From positions 833,642-897,641 of the forward strand of contig NZ_VITV01000002.1 in NCBI RefSeq assembly GCF_007828035.1: a stretch of 64,000 bases of DNA. Reading direction: 5' to 3'. The notes under the pieces were generated by a model that saw nothing but the letters and a program-made list of their open reading frames with translations, was not told the origin of the DNA and made no database searches. The position numbers and the translations under genes were made by a program. Shown here in pieces: positions 1 to 9,885 of this stretch. How positions within the stretch are numbered: position 1 is the stretch's first letter; each line of letters opens with the position of its first letter. The DNA comes from Nitrospirillum amazonense. Its GTDB lineage: Bacteria; Pseudomonadota; Alphaproteobacteria; Azospirillales; Azospirillaceae.

Positions 1-513
1 ATCCATGGGGGCCGCCCCCAGCATGGCCTGCATCTCCGGCACGAAACGCTCGCCCAGGGCATTGCGCAGGGTATCCGCCGCCCAGTCCGGCACCTCCGCC
101 ACCACGGCATCAGGCTGCTGCGGATGGTCCAGCGTGTGGGTTTCCAGCGCCTGGATCAGGGCGCGCTCATGCGCCTCCAGCGGTGCCGGCGCGAACTTGC
201 CGCCGTTGAAATGCTCCGCCACGGAAGAGGCGCTGCGGCCCCGGGTCAGCAGCTCATCGGCGATCAGCAGGGCGCGGGCATCCACCGCCGGCTGGCCCTC
301 TCCGCCATAGCCTGACCGGCTCAGCCACCAGTGCAGCCGGGCCCAGCGCCGCAAGATGCCGTAGACCTTCTCGGCCACGTCAGTGCGGTCCTTGGCGCCG
401 ATGTAGCGGCGGGCGCGGAAAAAGGCGCTGGCCACGGCATCGGCGGGACGCGGCGTCGCCAGCACCTCCGCCAGAAGGTCGATGGCCGCCTGCAGGCGGG
501 CGGTCGGAGTCAT
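1..513 (-). CDS. RsmB/NOP-family 16S rRNA cytosine methyltransferase, N-terminal part only
   Basis: The reading frame starts at an ATG at 513 on the minus strand and runs open off the window edge for 171 codons, so only the N-terminal part is present. It begins MTPTARLQAAIDLL. It has the all-helical NusB-like N-terminal character of RsmB-type (Sun/NOL1) m5C rRNA methyltransferases, with a VYGILRRWARLHW segment near residues 50-62. The SAM-binding catalytic domain would lie outside the window. In Azospirillum-type genomes an rsmB-like gene commonly follows guaB, which agrees with the order here. A strong terminator separates it from guaB, so it probably has its own promoter. The family call rests on the N-terminal domain and synteny. 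Confidence 0.72.
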   Translation of the reverse strand, partial: MTPTARLQAAIDLLAEVLATPRPADAVASAFFRARRYIGAKDRTDVAEKVYGILRRWARLHWWLSRSGYGGEGQPAVDARALLIADELLTRGRSASSVAEHFNGGKFAPAPLEAHERALIQALETHTLDHPQQPDAVVAEVPDWAADTLRNALGERFVPEMQAMLGAAPMD

Positions 514-539
514 CGCGGAACTTCTTCTTTCTGGAGCGG

Positions 540-588
540 TCTAAAAACAACAGAGCCGGCTGCGGTTCGCATTGAACGCAGCCGGCTC
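540..588 (-). terminator. Rho-independent terminator downstream of guaB
   Basis: A perfect 12-bp inverted repeat, GAGCCGGCTGCG (553-564) and its complement (577-588), closes a 12-base loop. Read on the minus strand it is followed by a T-rich run (TGTTGTTTTTAG). It lies 30 bases after the guaB stop and before the rsmB-like start. Confidence 0.85.
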
Positions 589-617
589 CGAATATCAAGG
601 CGCGACGCCGCCGGAAA

Positions 618-2207
<1,590 letters not shown>

Positions 2208-2221
2208 TTAAGGTTCGATGC

Positions 2222-2249
2222 ACTATACACGCGCTTGCCCGCTTGTGAA
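2222..2249 (-). promoter_or_regulatory. Probable sigma-70 promoter of guaB
   Basis: On the minus strand TTCACA (2244-2249) and TATAGT (2222-2227) are separated by 16 bases, each matching consensus at 5 of 6 positions. Transcription would start near 2215 and give guaB a 5' leader of about 120 bases. No start site has been measured. Confidence 0.6.
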
Positions 2250-2326
2250 CCCACCACATATGGGTCAAATCCGCCATGGCAGACTTGCGCGCGCCTCACC
2301 CCTCGCGGGGTGGAAAGGTTAAGGAT

Positions 2327-3055
2327 TTAGTCCTCGCCACCCTCGGCGGCGTCATCGTCGCGCCGGGTGGTGGCGCCGCGGAAGCCGGTGGCGACGACAT
2401 AGGTTTCCGAGCTGTCGGCGCGGCTGGCCGGCGGCTTGGCGTGGCGCACCACGGCGAAGTCGCGCTTCAGCAGGTCCAGCAGGCTGCGCTCCGCCCCGCC
2501 CTGGAACAGCTTGGCCACGAAGGCGCCGCCGGGGGCCAGCACCTCGGCCGCGAAGGCGTAGGCCGCGTAGGCCAGGGCCATGATGCGCAGGTGGTCGGTC
2601 TTGGGATGGCCGGTGGTGGGCGCCGCCATGTCGGACAGCACCACGTCGGCCGGGCCGCCCAGGGCCGCCTTCAGCTGGTCCGGCGCCTCGGGCAGCAGGA
2701 AGTCCATCTGCATGGTGATGGCGCCGGGCACGTCCTCCATGCCCAGGATGTCCAGGCCCACGACCTTGGCGCCGCGCACCTTCTCCACCGCCACCTGGGT
2801 CCAGCCGCCGGGGGCGGCACCCAGGTCCACCACGCGGGTGCCGGGCTTCAGCAGGTGATACTTCTCATCCAGCTGCAGCAGCTTGAAGGCCGCGCGCGAG
2901 CGATAGCCGCGCTTCTTGGCCTCCGCCACATAGGGATCGTTCAGCTGGCGCTCCAGCCAGCGGGCGGAGGAGACGGAACGCTTGGCCGCCGTCTTCACGC
3001 GCACGGTCAGGCCGCGACCGCTGAGTTGGCTACCCGTGCCTTTGGACTTGGTCAT
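2327..3055 (-). CDS. rlmE: 23S rRNA (uridine-2'-O)-methyltransferase (FtsJ/RrmJ family)
   Basis: Methylates the 2'-OH of U2552 in the A-loop of 23S rRNA in a late 50S assembly step. The 242-aa protein has a Rossmann SAM site, VVDLGAAPGGW, and the family's K-D-K-E catalytic tetrad, seen as RAAFK, VVLSDMA, FVAKLFQ and SSETY. It is slightly longer than the E. coli enzyme because of a basic N-terminal extension and a charged C-terminal tail, both common in alphaproteobacteria. The ATG at 3055 is preferred over an in-frame GTG three codons upstream; neither has a strong ribosome site. It lies between ppx/gppA and guaB on the same strand. Confidence 0.93.
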   Translation of the reverse strand: MTKSKGTGSQLSGRGLTVRVKTAAKRSVSSARWLERQLNDPYVAEAKKRGYRSRAAFKLLQLDEKYHLLKPGTRVVDLGAAPGGWTQVAVEKVRGAKVVGLDILGMEDVPGAITMQMDFLLPEAPDQLKAALGGPADVVLSDMAAPTTGHPKTDHLRIMALAYAAYAFAAEVLAPGGAFVAKLFQGGAERSLLDLLKRDFAVVRHAKPPASRADSSETYVVATGFRGATTRRDDDAAEGGED

Positions 3056-3160
3056 GGTGAACACCCGGTTTGGCGGACCGGGCCCACGGCCCCGTCATCT
3101 CTCGACATCGATTCGAAGCGGCGCATATTGGTGCCGGCGCCGCCAAAGGCAAGTGAAACC

Positions 3161-4195
3161 TCAACCTCTCCCGCGCGTGGCAGCCATCAACTCGGTGAGA
3201 ATGCCCTCGCGCACGCCCCGGTCGGCGATGCGCAAATTCTCCACCGGCCAGCGTTCCCAGATGGCCTCCAGCACGGCGCAGCCGGCGATGACCAGGTCGG
3301 CCCGGTCATGGCCGATGCAGGGATGGGCGGAACGACCGGCATAGTCCAGGCACAGCAGCGACTTGCTGATCGCCCGCGCCTCGTCCAGCCCCAGCCAGGA
3401 GCCGTCGACCTGCGACCGGTCATAGCGGGTGAGGCCCAGGCGGATGCCGGCCAGGGTGGTGACGGTGCCGGACGTGCCCAGCATCTGCACCCGGCCGGCC
3501 GCGACCTCGCGCCGGATGTCGTTGCGGGCGTCGAAGTCGGCCAGCGCGGCGCCCACCGTGTCCACCATGCCGCGATAGGCCTCGGGCAGCACGCGGTCGC
3601 CGCCGAAGGTCTCCGTCAGGCTGACGACGCCCTGGGGCACGGAGACCTGGTCGATCAGCGTGGGCCGGCCCCGGTTGAAGGACAGCCACATGATTTCGGT
3701 GGAGCCGCCGCCGATGTCGAACACCAGGGCGCGGGGGATGCGACGGTTCAGCAGGGCGGCGCAACCGGCCAGCGCCAGCCGCGCCTCCTCCTCCGCCGAG
3801 ATGATCTCGATGCGGATGCCGGTCTCTTCCGCCACGCGGTCGATGAAGGTGCCGCAGTTGGCGGCGCGGCGGCAGGCCTCCGTCGCCACGGCGCGCACGT
3901 CGGTGACGCCGCGCCGGCGCATCTTGTTGCCGCAGATCTTCAGGGCCGCCACGGTGCGGGCCATGGCCTCGTCCGACAGGGCGTTGGTGCGGCTGAGTCC
4001 CTCCCCCAGCCGCACGATGCGGGAGAAGGCGTCGATGATGCGAAAGCCCTCCCGCCCCGGACGGGCGATCAGCAGGCGGCAGTTGTTGGTGCCAAGGTCC
4101 AAGGCGGCCAGAACCGGCCGCCGCACAGGCTCACCCGGGCCAGCACCCCGGGGGGTGCGGGTTTCCGGCAGGGGCTGAACGCCCGTCTCACTCAT
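3161..4195 (-). CDS. ppx: Ppx/GppA-family exopolyphosphatase / pppGpp phosphohydrolase
   Basis: Member of the ASKHA phosphatase family that removes terminal phosphate from polyphosphate or converts pppGpp to ppGpp. The 344-aa protein shows the phosphate-1 motif AALDLGTNNCRLL, the phosphate-2 motif VFDIGGGSTE and the conserved LGTSGTVTTLAG segment. It is the short form, lacking the C-terminal HD domain of E. coli Ppx/GppA. Start ATG 4195 is favoured; an in-frame GTG at 4219 would add eight residues. It is probably the first gene of the ppx-rlmE pair. Sequence alone does not separate exopolyphosphatase from pppGpp phosphatase activity. Confidence 0.88.
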   Translation of the reverse strand: MSETGVQPLPETRTPRGAGPGEPVRRPVLAALDLGTNNCRLLIARPGREGFRIIDAFSRIVRLGEGLSRTNALSDEAMARTVAALKICGNKMRRRGVTDVRAVATEACRRAANCGTFIDRVAEETGIRIEIISAEEEARLALAGCAALLNRRIPRALVFDIGGGSTEIMWLSFNRGRPTLIDQVSVPQGVVSLTETFGGDRVLPEAYRGMVDTVGAALADFDARNDIRREVAAGRVQMLGTSGTVTTLAGIRLGLTRYDRSQVDGSWLGLDEARAISKSLLCLDYAGRSAHPCIGHDRADLVIAGCAVLEAIWERWPVENLRIADRGVREGILTELMAATRGRG

Positions 4196-4622
4196 CGCCG
4201 AACCAGCCTTTTCCTTCACATCCAGCGGACACGCCCATCAGGCACGGCCATTGGATGCGCCCCTCGGGGGCATCACCGCCGCCAAGCCGGCAACCCGGTC
4301 AGCCGCCCTGGACCGGATGGTCTTCGGGGGCGCCCCGGCGCCGCTGCGGCACACGGGTATCACTCTAGACTATGAGAGCGTCGCCGCACCACCACCCTCG
4401 CGCACGCGTCTGCGCCCCGCAATTCGACCATGGATGGGCCTTGCATCCCCCCGTCGCCTCACCGTTCCCAGGCGCCCACCCCGTTGCAGCCTGCTCCTTG
4501 CCCCGCTTCCTGACCGGACCGTCAAAAAATTTCCAAGAAAGGGCTACACATCCCCAAAGAGGGGTGTTATAAGCCGCGCCGTCCGACGGACATGGTGGCC
4601 AGCGCCACCGCGTTCGTTCTGC
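4196..4622. other. Intergenic region between ppx and the tRNA-Gln pair
   Basis: No convincing gene in about 430 bases. It holds the upstream region of ppx (minus) and of the tRNA genes (plus). A TTATAAG element at 4567-4573 followed by a GC-rich CCGCGCC tract resembles the -10 and discriminator of a stable-RNA promoter, but I cannot assign a good -35. A GC-rich hairpin at about 4253-4275 (GATGC...GCATC) has no T-run. Confidence 0.4.
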
Positions 4623-4696
4623 TGGGGGATCGTCTAGCGGTAGGACTACGGACTCTGACTCCGTCAACCTTGGTTCGAATCCAAGTCCCCCAGCCA
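4623..4696 (+). tRNA. tRNA-Gln (anticodon CTG), copy 1
   Basis: A 74-nt cloverleaf with acceptor TGGGGGA paired to TCCCCCA, G discriminator and encoded CCA. The anticodon stem ACGGA/TCCGT holds loop CTCTGAC, giving anticodon CTG, which reads CAG. The T-loop is TTCGAAT. It belongs to a tandem pair. Confidence 0.97.
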
Positions 4697-4766
4697 ATCT
4701 CTTCCGCGACAGCTCCGCTTGCCTGAGCACCGGCGCCGATCCAGGCGCCATCGCGGCCCGTCCTGC

Positions 4767-4840
4767 TGGGGGATCGTCTAGCGGTAGGACTACGGACTCT
4801 GACTCCGTCAACCTTGGTTCGAATCCAAGTCCCCCAGCCA
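4767..4840 (+). tRNA. tRNA-Gln (anticodon CTG), copy 2
   Basis: Identical base for base to the copy 70 bases upstream, with encoded CCA and anticodon CTG. The short spacer suggests a single transcript processed into two tRNAs. Identity also extends a few bases 5' of the acceptor stem, as expected for a recent tandem duplication. Confidence 0.97.
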
Positions 4841-5036
4841 AACGGCTCTGCTGTCCTCCCACCCTGTTGACATCCGGCGGCGTTCGACGTCTTCTCAATG
4901 CCAGTGCGCATTGGGGCGCCACCTGTCCGCGGCAAGGGGGCCTAGCCTCCACCCAGTCGGTTTCGACCGTACCTCACATATCCCTTCTTCCGGCCCCATG
5001 AAGCGGACATCGGGCGTTTTTCGGAAGGAAGGTCCC

Positions 5037-6767
5037 ATGTCTTCCCGCACCCTGTCTGACCGCACGGCCATCGACGGTCTGCGCCGCGAGGCCAAGCGCT
5101 GGCTGAAGGCCATAGGCGCCGGCGAGGCCGACGCCATCGCCCGCTTCCTCATCGTGTTCCCCGGGCATGCCACGGCGCCCAAACTGCGCGAGGTGCAGCA
5201 CGCGCTGGCGCGGGAGCATGGCTTCCCCACCTGGGCCGCCCTGACGCAGGAGCTGGCGGACCGCGCCCGCACCATGGAAGAGCGCGTCCGCCTGTTCCTG
5301 GAAAAGGCGGTCAACCGCTACGGCACCGATCCCGCCACCCGGAAATGGGGTGACTATGAGCGCGATGGCGGCAGCCGGGGCGTTGTGGCCGCCCGCCTGC
5401 TGGCGCGGCATCCGGAGATCGCGCGGGCCAGCATCCACACCGCGGTGGTGGCGCACGACCTGGACACGGTGCGCGCCTTCCTGGCCAAGGACCCCGCCCT
5501 GGCGCGAGACCGCAGCGACTTCGACGGCTGGACACCCCTGGCCCACCTGGCCTATGCGCGCCTGCCCCTGGAAACCGTGGAGCCCAACGCGCTGGTCCTC
5601 GCCACCCTGCTGCTGGACGCCGGCGCCGACCCGGATGCCGGCTGGTCGGAAAGCCCCGAGTTCACGCCCCTGGTCGGGGTTATTGGTGAGGGCGAAGGCG
5701 GCCAGGCGCCGCACCCGCAGGCGGAGGCCTTTGCCGGGCTGTTGATCGACCGTGGCGCCGATCCCCTGGCCGCCCAGGCGCTATACAACACCTCGCTGGC
5801 CGAGGATTCGATCCGGTGGCTAGAGTTCCTGTGGACGCGATCGGTCCGGCGGGGGGAGACGGCCAAATGGACCGGCCCCGCGCCCCAGGCCCTGGGCGGG
5901 GAAAAATCCCGCAGCGCCGTCGCCTATCTGCTGGGCAATGCCGTGGCCAGCAACCACCCGCGCCGCGCGGCATGGCTGCTGGAGCATGGCGCCAGGGCAG
6001 ACGACATCAACTTCTACTCCCGCCAGCCGGTCATGAAGCATGCCGTCATGGGTGGCCATGGCGCCATGGTGGACCTGCTGGTGCGGCACGGCGCGCGGCG
6101 TCCGCAACTGACCGAGGACGAGGTGTTCGTGGCCGCCGTCGCCACCGGCGACACCGCCACCCTGCGCCTGCTGGCAGAGGCGCATCCGGAGTTCCTGCGG
6201 GCCATCGCCCCGGTGAAGGTCGCCCTCGACACCGGCCGCACCGACATGGTGGAGGTCCTGCTGGACCTGGGCATGTCGCCCGACGTGGCCGACGACCACA
6301 ACTGCCGCGCCCTGCATTTCGCCGCCCATGCCGGCGCGGTGGCGGCGGCGCGGCTGCTGATCGCCCGGGGCGCGGAGGTCGATCCCTTCGATGGGCGCTA
6401 TGGCGGCAGCCCCCTCACCCACGCCGTCTATCATGGGCAACGGGAGATGGTGGATTTCCTGGCCGGGCACAGCCGCAATTTCCGAGGGCTATGTTTCGCT
6501 GGCAAAATTGATCGGCTGCGGACGCTGCTGACCGAGGAGCCTGACCGCGCCAACCGCCAGGACCGCCCGGGCGAGCCCGCCCTGTTCTGCCTGCCGGATA
6601 ACCAGGAGACGGCGGTGGAGCTGGCGGACCTGCTGCTGTCCTTCGGCGCCGATCCCACCTATCGCAACCCCCTGGGCCAAACGCCGGCTGAGGCCGCCCG
6701 GCGCCGGGGCCTGGACGATGCCGCCGACGTGATCGAGATGGCGGCGGAAGAATGGACCCCTCGCTAG
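5037..6767 (+). CDS. Ankyrin-repeat protein
   Basis: A 576-aa protein without a signal peptide or membrane segment, so probably cytoplasmic. The first 75 residues form a helical domain (IDGLRREAKRWLKAI... HGFPTWAALTQEL) common at the N-terminus of bacterial ankyrin proteins. About 8-10 ankyrin-like repeats follow, recognisable as GWTPLAHLAY, LLLDAGADPDAG, LLIDRGADPLA, LLEHGARADD, LLVRHGARRP, LLDLGMSPDVAD, ALHFAAHAGAVAAARLLIARGAEVD and LLLSFGADPTYRNPLGQTPAE. The start at 5037 has a strong AAGGAAGG site. The stop is one base before the start of the M13 peptidase gene, so the two are probably co-transcribed. Ankyrin arrays bind proteins; the partner is unknown. Confidence 0.85.
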   Translation: MSSRTLSDRTAIDGLRREAKRWLKAIGAGEADAIARFLIVFPGHATAPKLREVQHALAREHGFPTWAALTQELADRARTMEERVRLFLEKAVNRYGTDPATRKWGDYERDGGSRGVVAARLLARHPEIARASIHTAVVAHDLDTVRAFLAKDPALARDRSDFDGWTPLAHLAYARLPLETVEPNALVLATLLLDAGADPDAGWSESPEFTPLVGVIGEGEGGQAPHPQAEAFAGLLIDRGADPLAAQALYNTSLAEDSIRWLEFLWTRSVRRGETAKWTGPAPQALGGEKSRSAVAYLLGNAVASNHPRRAAWLLEHGARADDINFYSRQPVMKHAVMGGHGAMVDLLVRHGARRPQLTEDEVFVAAVATGDTATLRLLAEAHPEFLRAIAPVKVALDTGRTDMVEVLLDLGMSPDVADDHNCRALHFAAHAGAVAAARLLIARGAEVDPFDGRYGGSPLTHAVYHGQREMVDFLAGHSRNFRGLCFAGKIDRLRTLLTEEPDRANRQDRPGEPALFCLPDNQETAVELADLLLSFGADPTYRNPLGQTPAEAARRRGLDDAADVIEMAAEEWTPR

Positions 6768-6768
6768 A

Positions 6769-8832
6769 ATGGTGTCCTCCTTCCGCCTGTGGTGGCAGCC
6801 GATGCGCCTTCCCGTTGTTGTCCTCTGCCTGGTCATGGCGATGCCCGCGGCGACAGTCGCCCGGCCGTCGCCCTGGCCGGGCGGTGCGCCTGAGGTCGAC
6901 CCGGGACAGGATTTCTTCCGCCACGCCAATGGCGGCTGGCTGGATGAGGTGGCCATACCGCCGGACCGCCCCGGCTATTCCACCGCCACCCAGCTGACCG
7001 AAACCGCCGAAGCCCGGGTGCACGAGCTGCTGGAGGGCGCCGCTCAGGCGGAAGCGCCGGCGGACGGCGAGACGGCGCAGGTGGGCGCCTACTACGCCGC
7101 CTTCATGGATGAGGCCCGGGTGCAATCGCTGGGCGGACGGCCCCTGCACCCCGACCTGATGCGGCTGCGCCTGGCCGCCACCCGCACGGCACTGGCGGAG
7201 GTGATGGGCCAAGCCAACGCCAGTTTGCACGGTTCGTGGTTCCAGCTATCGGTGGATCGCGATAGCCGCGACGCCGCGCGCCACGCCCTGTACCTGGGCC
7301 AGGGCGGGTTGGGTGGCCTGGACCGGGCCTTTTATACGGAGGCAGGCAACGCACCCCGGCGCGCGGCCTATCGCGCCTACATCGCCCGGCTGCTGACCCT
7401 GGCGGGGTGGCCGCAGGCGGACTCGCGGGCCGAGGACATCCTGGCGCTGGAAACCAACATCGCCGCCGCCAGCTGGACCCCGGCGCAGCAGCGGGACGAA
7501 CGCGCCATCTACAACCCCATGAAACCGGCGCAACTGGCGCGCATGGCGCCCGGCTTTCCTTGGACGGCGTACCTGGCGGCCGCCGGCCTGGGCGGCGTGG
7601 ATCGCATCGTGGTGGTGGAGCGGACCGCCCTGCCGGCCCTGGCGCACCTGTTCGCCGTCACGCCCCTGCCGGTGCTGCGCGCCTGGGCCGCCTTCCATCT
7701 GGTGGACAATGCGGCGCCGTTCCTGGCCAAGGAGTATGCCGACGCCTGGTTCGATCTGCATGGCCGCACGGTGGAAGGCAAGAAGGCGCCGCCGCCCCGC
7801 TGGCGCCAGGCCTTGGCCCAGGTGTCGGGCGGCGGCTGGAAGGACATGGCCCACAGCCGGGGCGCCCTGGGCGACGCGGTAGGGCGGCTTTATACCGCCC
7901 GCTGGTTCGATCACGCGGCGCAGGCGACGCTGGCCGCGCTGGTCAACCGGATCAAGGCCACGGTGAAGGAGCGCATCGCCGCCTCCGCCTGGATGTCGGG
8001 GCAAGCCAAGGCCGAGGCGACGCGCAAGGTGGACGCCTACCGCGTCCTGATCGGCGCGCCGGCCACGGGCGACCGGTACGACGGTCTGGTCATGCGCAAG
8101 GACGACCTGTACGGCGATGTGGTGCGGGCCACGGCCTTCACCTGGGAGCAGGACCGGCGCCGGTTGGCGCAGCCGGTGGACCCGCAAGCATGGGCCATCA
8201 CACCGCAGACGGTGAACGCCTACAACGACGGCGCGGCCATGACGGTGGTGTTCACCGCCGCCCTGCTGCAGCCGCCCGCCTTTGACGCCAAGGCCGACCT
8301 CGCGGTCATCTACGGCGGCATCGGGGCTATCATCGGGCATGAGCTGACCCATGCCTTCGACGACCAGGGCCGCCTGTTCGATGCGGCCGGCCACGCCCGC
8401 GATTGGTGGACCAAGGCGGATACCGCCCGCTTCACGGCGCTGGCCGACCGCCTGGTCAGCCTTTATGGCACCTGTCAGGTGGCCCCGGGGCTGACGGTCA
8501 ACGGCCGCCTGACCCTGGGGGAAAACCTGGCCGACGTGGGCGGCCTGCAACTGGCCTTTGAGGCCTACCACGCCGCCCTGGCGGAGGGGGAAGCGCCCGT
8601 GGTCAATGGCCTGACGGGCAACCAGCGCTTCTTCCTGGCGTTCGCGCAGCTGCGCCGGGGCAAGCGCCGGCTGGAGGCGCTGCGCAACGACGTCGCCAAC
8701 GATCCCCATACCCCGGACACCTGCCGCGTGAACCAGGCCGTGCGCAACCTCGACGGCTGGTATCAGGCCTTTGGCGTGGGACCGGGCGCCCCCCTGTACC
8801 TGCGGCCGGAAGACAGGGTGCGGATCTGGTAG
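6769..8832 (+). CDS. M13-family (neprilysin/PepO-like) zinc metallopeptidase, exported
   Basis: Secreted or periplasmic oligopeptidase. Residues 1-31 include a signal-like hydrophobic stretch ending near ATVARP. The N-terminal M13 domain opens with PGQDFFRHANGGWLD. The zinc site is HELTH at 524-528, and the third ligand region is ENLADVGG with Glu585 and Asp589, all intact. At 687 aa it has the usual M13 length. The annotated ATG lies one base after the ankyrin stop; an internal ATG at 6802 would still leave a signal peptide and is a possible alternative start. It fits with the S9/S10 peptidases a few kilobases on, suggesting peptide scavenging. Confidence 0.93.
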   Translation: MVSSFRLWWQPMRLPVVVLCLVMAMPAATVARPSPWPGGAPEVDPGQDFFRHANGGWLDEVAIPPDRPGYSTATQLTETAEARVHELLEGAAQAEAPADGETAQVGAYYAAFMDEARVQSLGGRPLHPDLMRLRLAATRTALAEVMGQANASLHGSWFQLSVDRDSRDAARHALYLGQGGLGGLDRAFYTEAGNAPRRAAYRAYIARLLTLAGWPQADSRAEDILALETNIAAASWTPAQQRDERAIYNPMKPAQLARMAPGFPWTAYLAAAGLGGVDRIVVVERTALPALAHLFAVTPLPVLRAWAAFHLVDNAAPFLAKEYADAWFDLHGRTVEGKKAPPPRWRQALAQVSGGGWKDMAHSRGALGDAVGRLYTARWFDHAAQATLAALVNRIKATVKERIAASAWMSGQAKAEATRKVDAYRVLIGAPATGDRYDGLVMRKDDLYGDVVRATAFTWEQDRRRLAQPVDPQAWAITPQTVNAYNDGAAMTVVFTAALLQPPAFDAKADLAVIYGGIGAIIGHELTHAFDDQGRLFDAAGHARDWWTKADTARFTALADRLVSLYGTCQVAPGLTVNGRLTLGENLADVGGLQLAFEAYHAALAEGEAPVVNGLTGNQRFFLAFAQLRRGKRRLEALRNDVANDPHTPDTCRVNQAVRNLDGWYQAFGVGPGAPLYLRPEDRVRIW

Positions 8833-8836
8833 GCGG

Positions 8837-9664
8837 TCACAGCCGCGAGAAATCGAAGCGTGGGCGGAAGCCCAGCACGGCGGCGGCGCGGCTGGCGTCG
8901 TACACCCGGTCCAGCCGCGCGGGCAGCGGCCAGCCCCGGCGGTCGAACAGGGCCGCCACCCGGGGCAGACGGGCGCGAATCAGCCCGGCGGCCTCCGTCG
9001 CCAGCGCCGGGGCATCCTCCCGCTGGAAGGGGGTGAGGGCTGAGATGAGGAAGGTGCCGGGCACGATCCCCGCCGCCGCGTGCACATGCGCCGCTGCGGC
9101 GTCGGCCATGCTGAGCCCCCGGTGCAGACGGTGGGCGGCACGCACCGGGACGGCCTCGCGGAAACAGCGGGCGATGCGCAGGATCGCCAGGCCTCGGGCG
9201 TAGCGGGGGCCGGCCTGGGTGCATAGGTCCTCAGCCGCCCGCTTGGTCTCGTCATAGATGTCGCGCGGCCGGACGGGCGTCCCCTCATCCACCCAGACCA
9301 GGCCACCCGGCGGCGGCACCAGGCTGTGACCGTAGAGGGAGGTGGTGGAGGTGTAGACGACGCGCCCCACCCCAGCCTCAGCCGCCAGGCGCAGCAGCGT
9401 CGCCGTCGCCCGGACGTTCACGCGGTGGAAGTCGGCATCCGGCAGCCGCCCCACCTGGGGCGCATGCAGCGCCGCGACGTGGATGACGGCATCCTGGCCT
9501 TCGACCGCCCGTGCCAACGCGTCGGCATCGGCCACGTCAGCCTGGATATCCGTGGTGGCGCCGGGCCGAACGTCCAGCCCACGCGCCGTCCAGCCGCGCG
9601 TCCGCGCCTGGCGGACGATGGCGGCGCCCAGCGGGCCGGAGGAGCCGGTGACGAGGACGCGCAT
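8837..9664 (-). CDS. NAD-dependent epimerase/dehydratase (extended SDR)
   Basis: A 275-aa Rossmann-fold protein starting MRVLVTGSSGPLGAAIV, the extended-SDR glycine-rich motif TGxxGxxG. The catalytic pattern is present: a VVYTSTTSLYG serine/threonine segment and YDETK (YxxxK). The substrate is probably a sugar nucleotide or another alcohol/aldehyde; sequence does not say which. It converges with the M13 gene, with only four bases between the stop codons, and reads in the same direction as the FAH-family gene, with the repeat element at 9729 between them. Confidence 0.85.
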   Translation of the reverse strand: MRVLVTGSSGPLGAAIVRQARTRGWTARGLDVRPGATTDIQADVADADALARAVEGQDAVIHVAALHAPQVGRLPDADFHRVNVRATATLLRLAAEAGVGRVVYTSTTSLYGHSLVPPPGGLVWVDEGTPVRPRDIYDETKRAAEDLCTQAGPRYARGLAILRIARCFREAVPVRAAHRLHRGLSMADAAAAHVHAAAGIVPGTFLISALTPFQREDAPALATEAAGLIRARLPRVAALFDRRGWPLPARLDRVYDASRAAAVLGFRPRFDFSRL

Positions 9665-9728
9665 GGTGGCGGAACCCCAAAAAGCGAACGGGGGACAGGT
9701 TTCCCCGCCCCCCGTCTATACCAGGAAC

Positions 9729-9861
9729 GTTTCCCTCAATCGCCGGGCGCCGACATCCGTCGGCTAGGCTTCCTCAGTTCCCAGTCCACTGCGTTCCCCG
9801 GAAACTTCCGGCGGCCCCACTTGGGGCCTACAGCGGCATGAGTCACAACCCCCTGCCGCTG
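9729..9861 (-). repeat. Dispersed three-hairpin intergenic repeat, copy A
   Basis: About 133 bases just after the stop of the FAH-family gene. Hairpin 1 is GCCGAC-ATCC-GTCGGC (9749-9764). Hairpin 2 is GGCCCC-ACTT-GGGGCC (9813-9828). Hairpin 3 pairs CAGCGGCA (9831-9838) with TGCCGCTG (9854-9861). Related copies lie at 14523-14640 (on the other strand) and 29979-30113, with stems that differ by paired changes. Strand is given in the direction of the gene it follows. Confidence 0.8.
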
Positions 9862-9885
9862 TGCACCTATACGCCGCGGCGGCGC

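Noticed and set aside
4253..4275. GC-rich hairpin upstream of ppx as a terminator
   Set aside because: No gene ends there on either strand and no T-run follows.
4365..4952. Minus-strand frame through the tRNA-Gln pair with a repeated peptide (GGLGFEPRLTESE)
   Set aside because: The repeated peptide comes from translating the two identical tRNA genes; it is a well-known annotation artefact.
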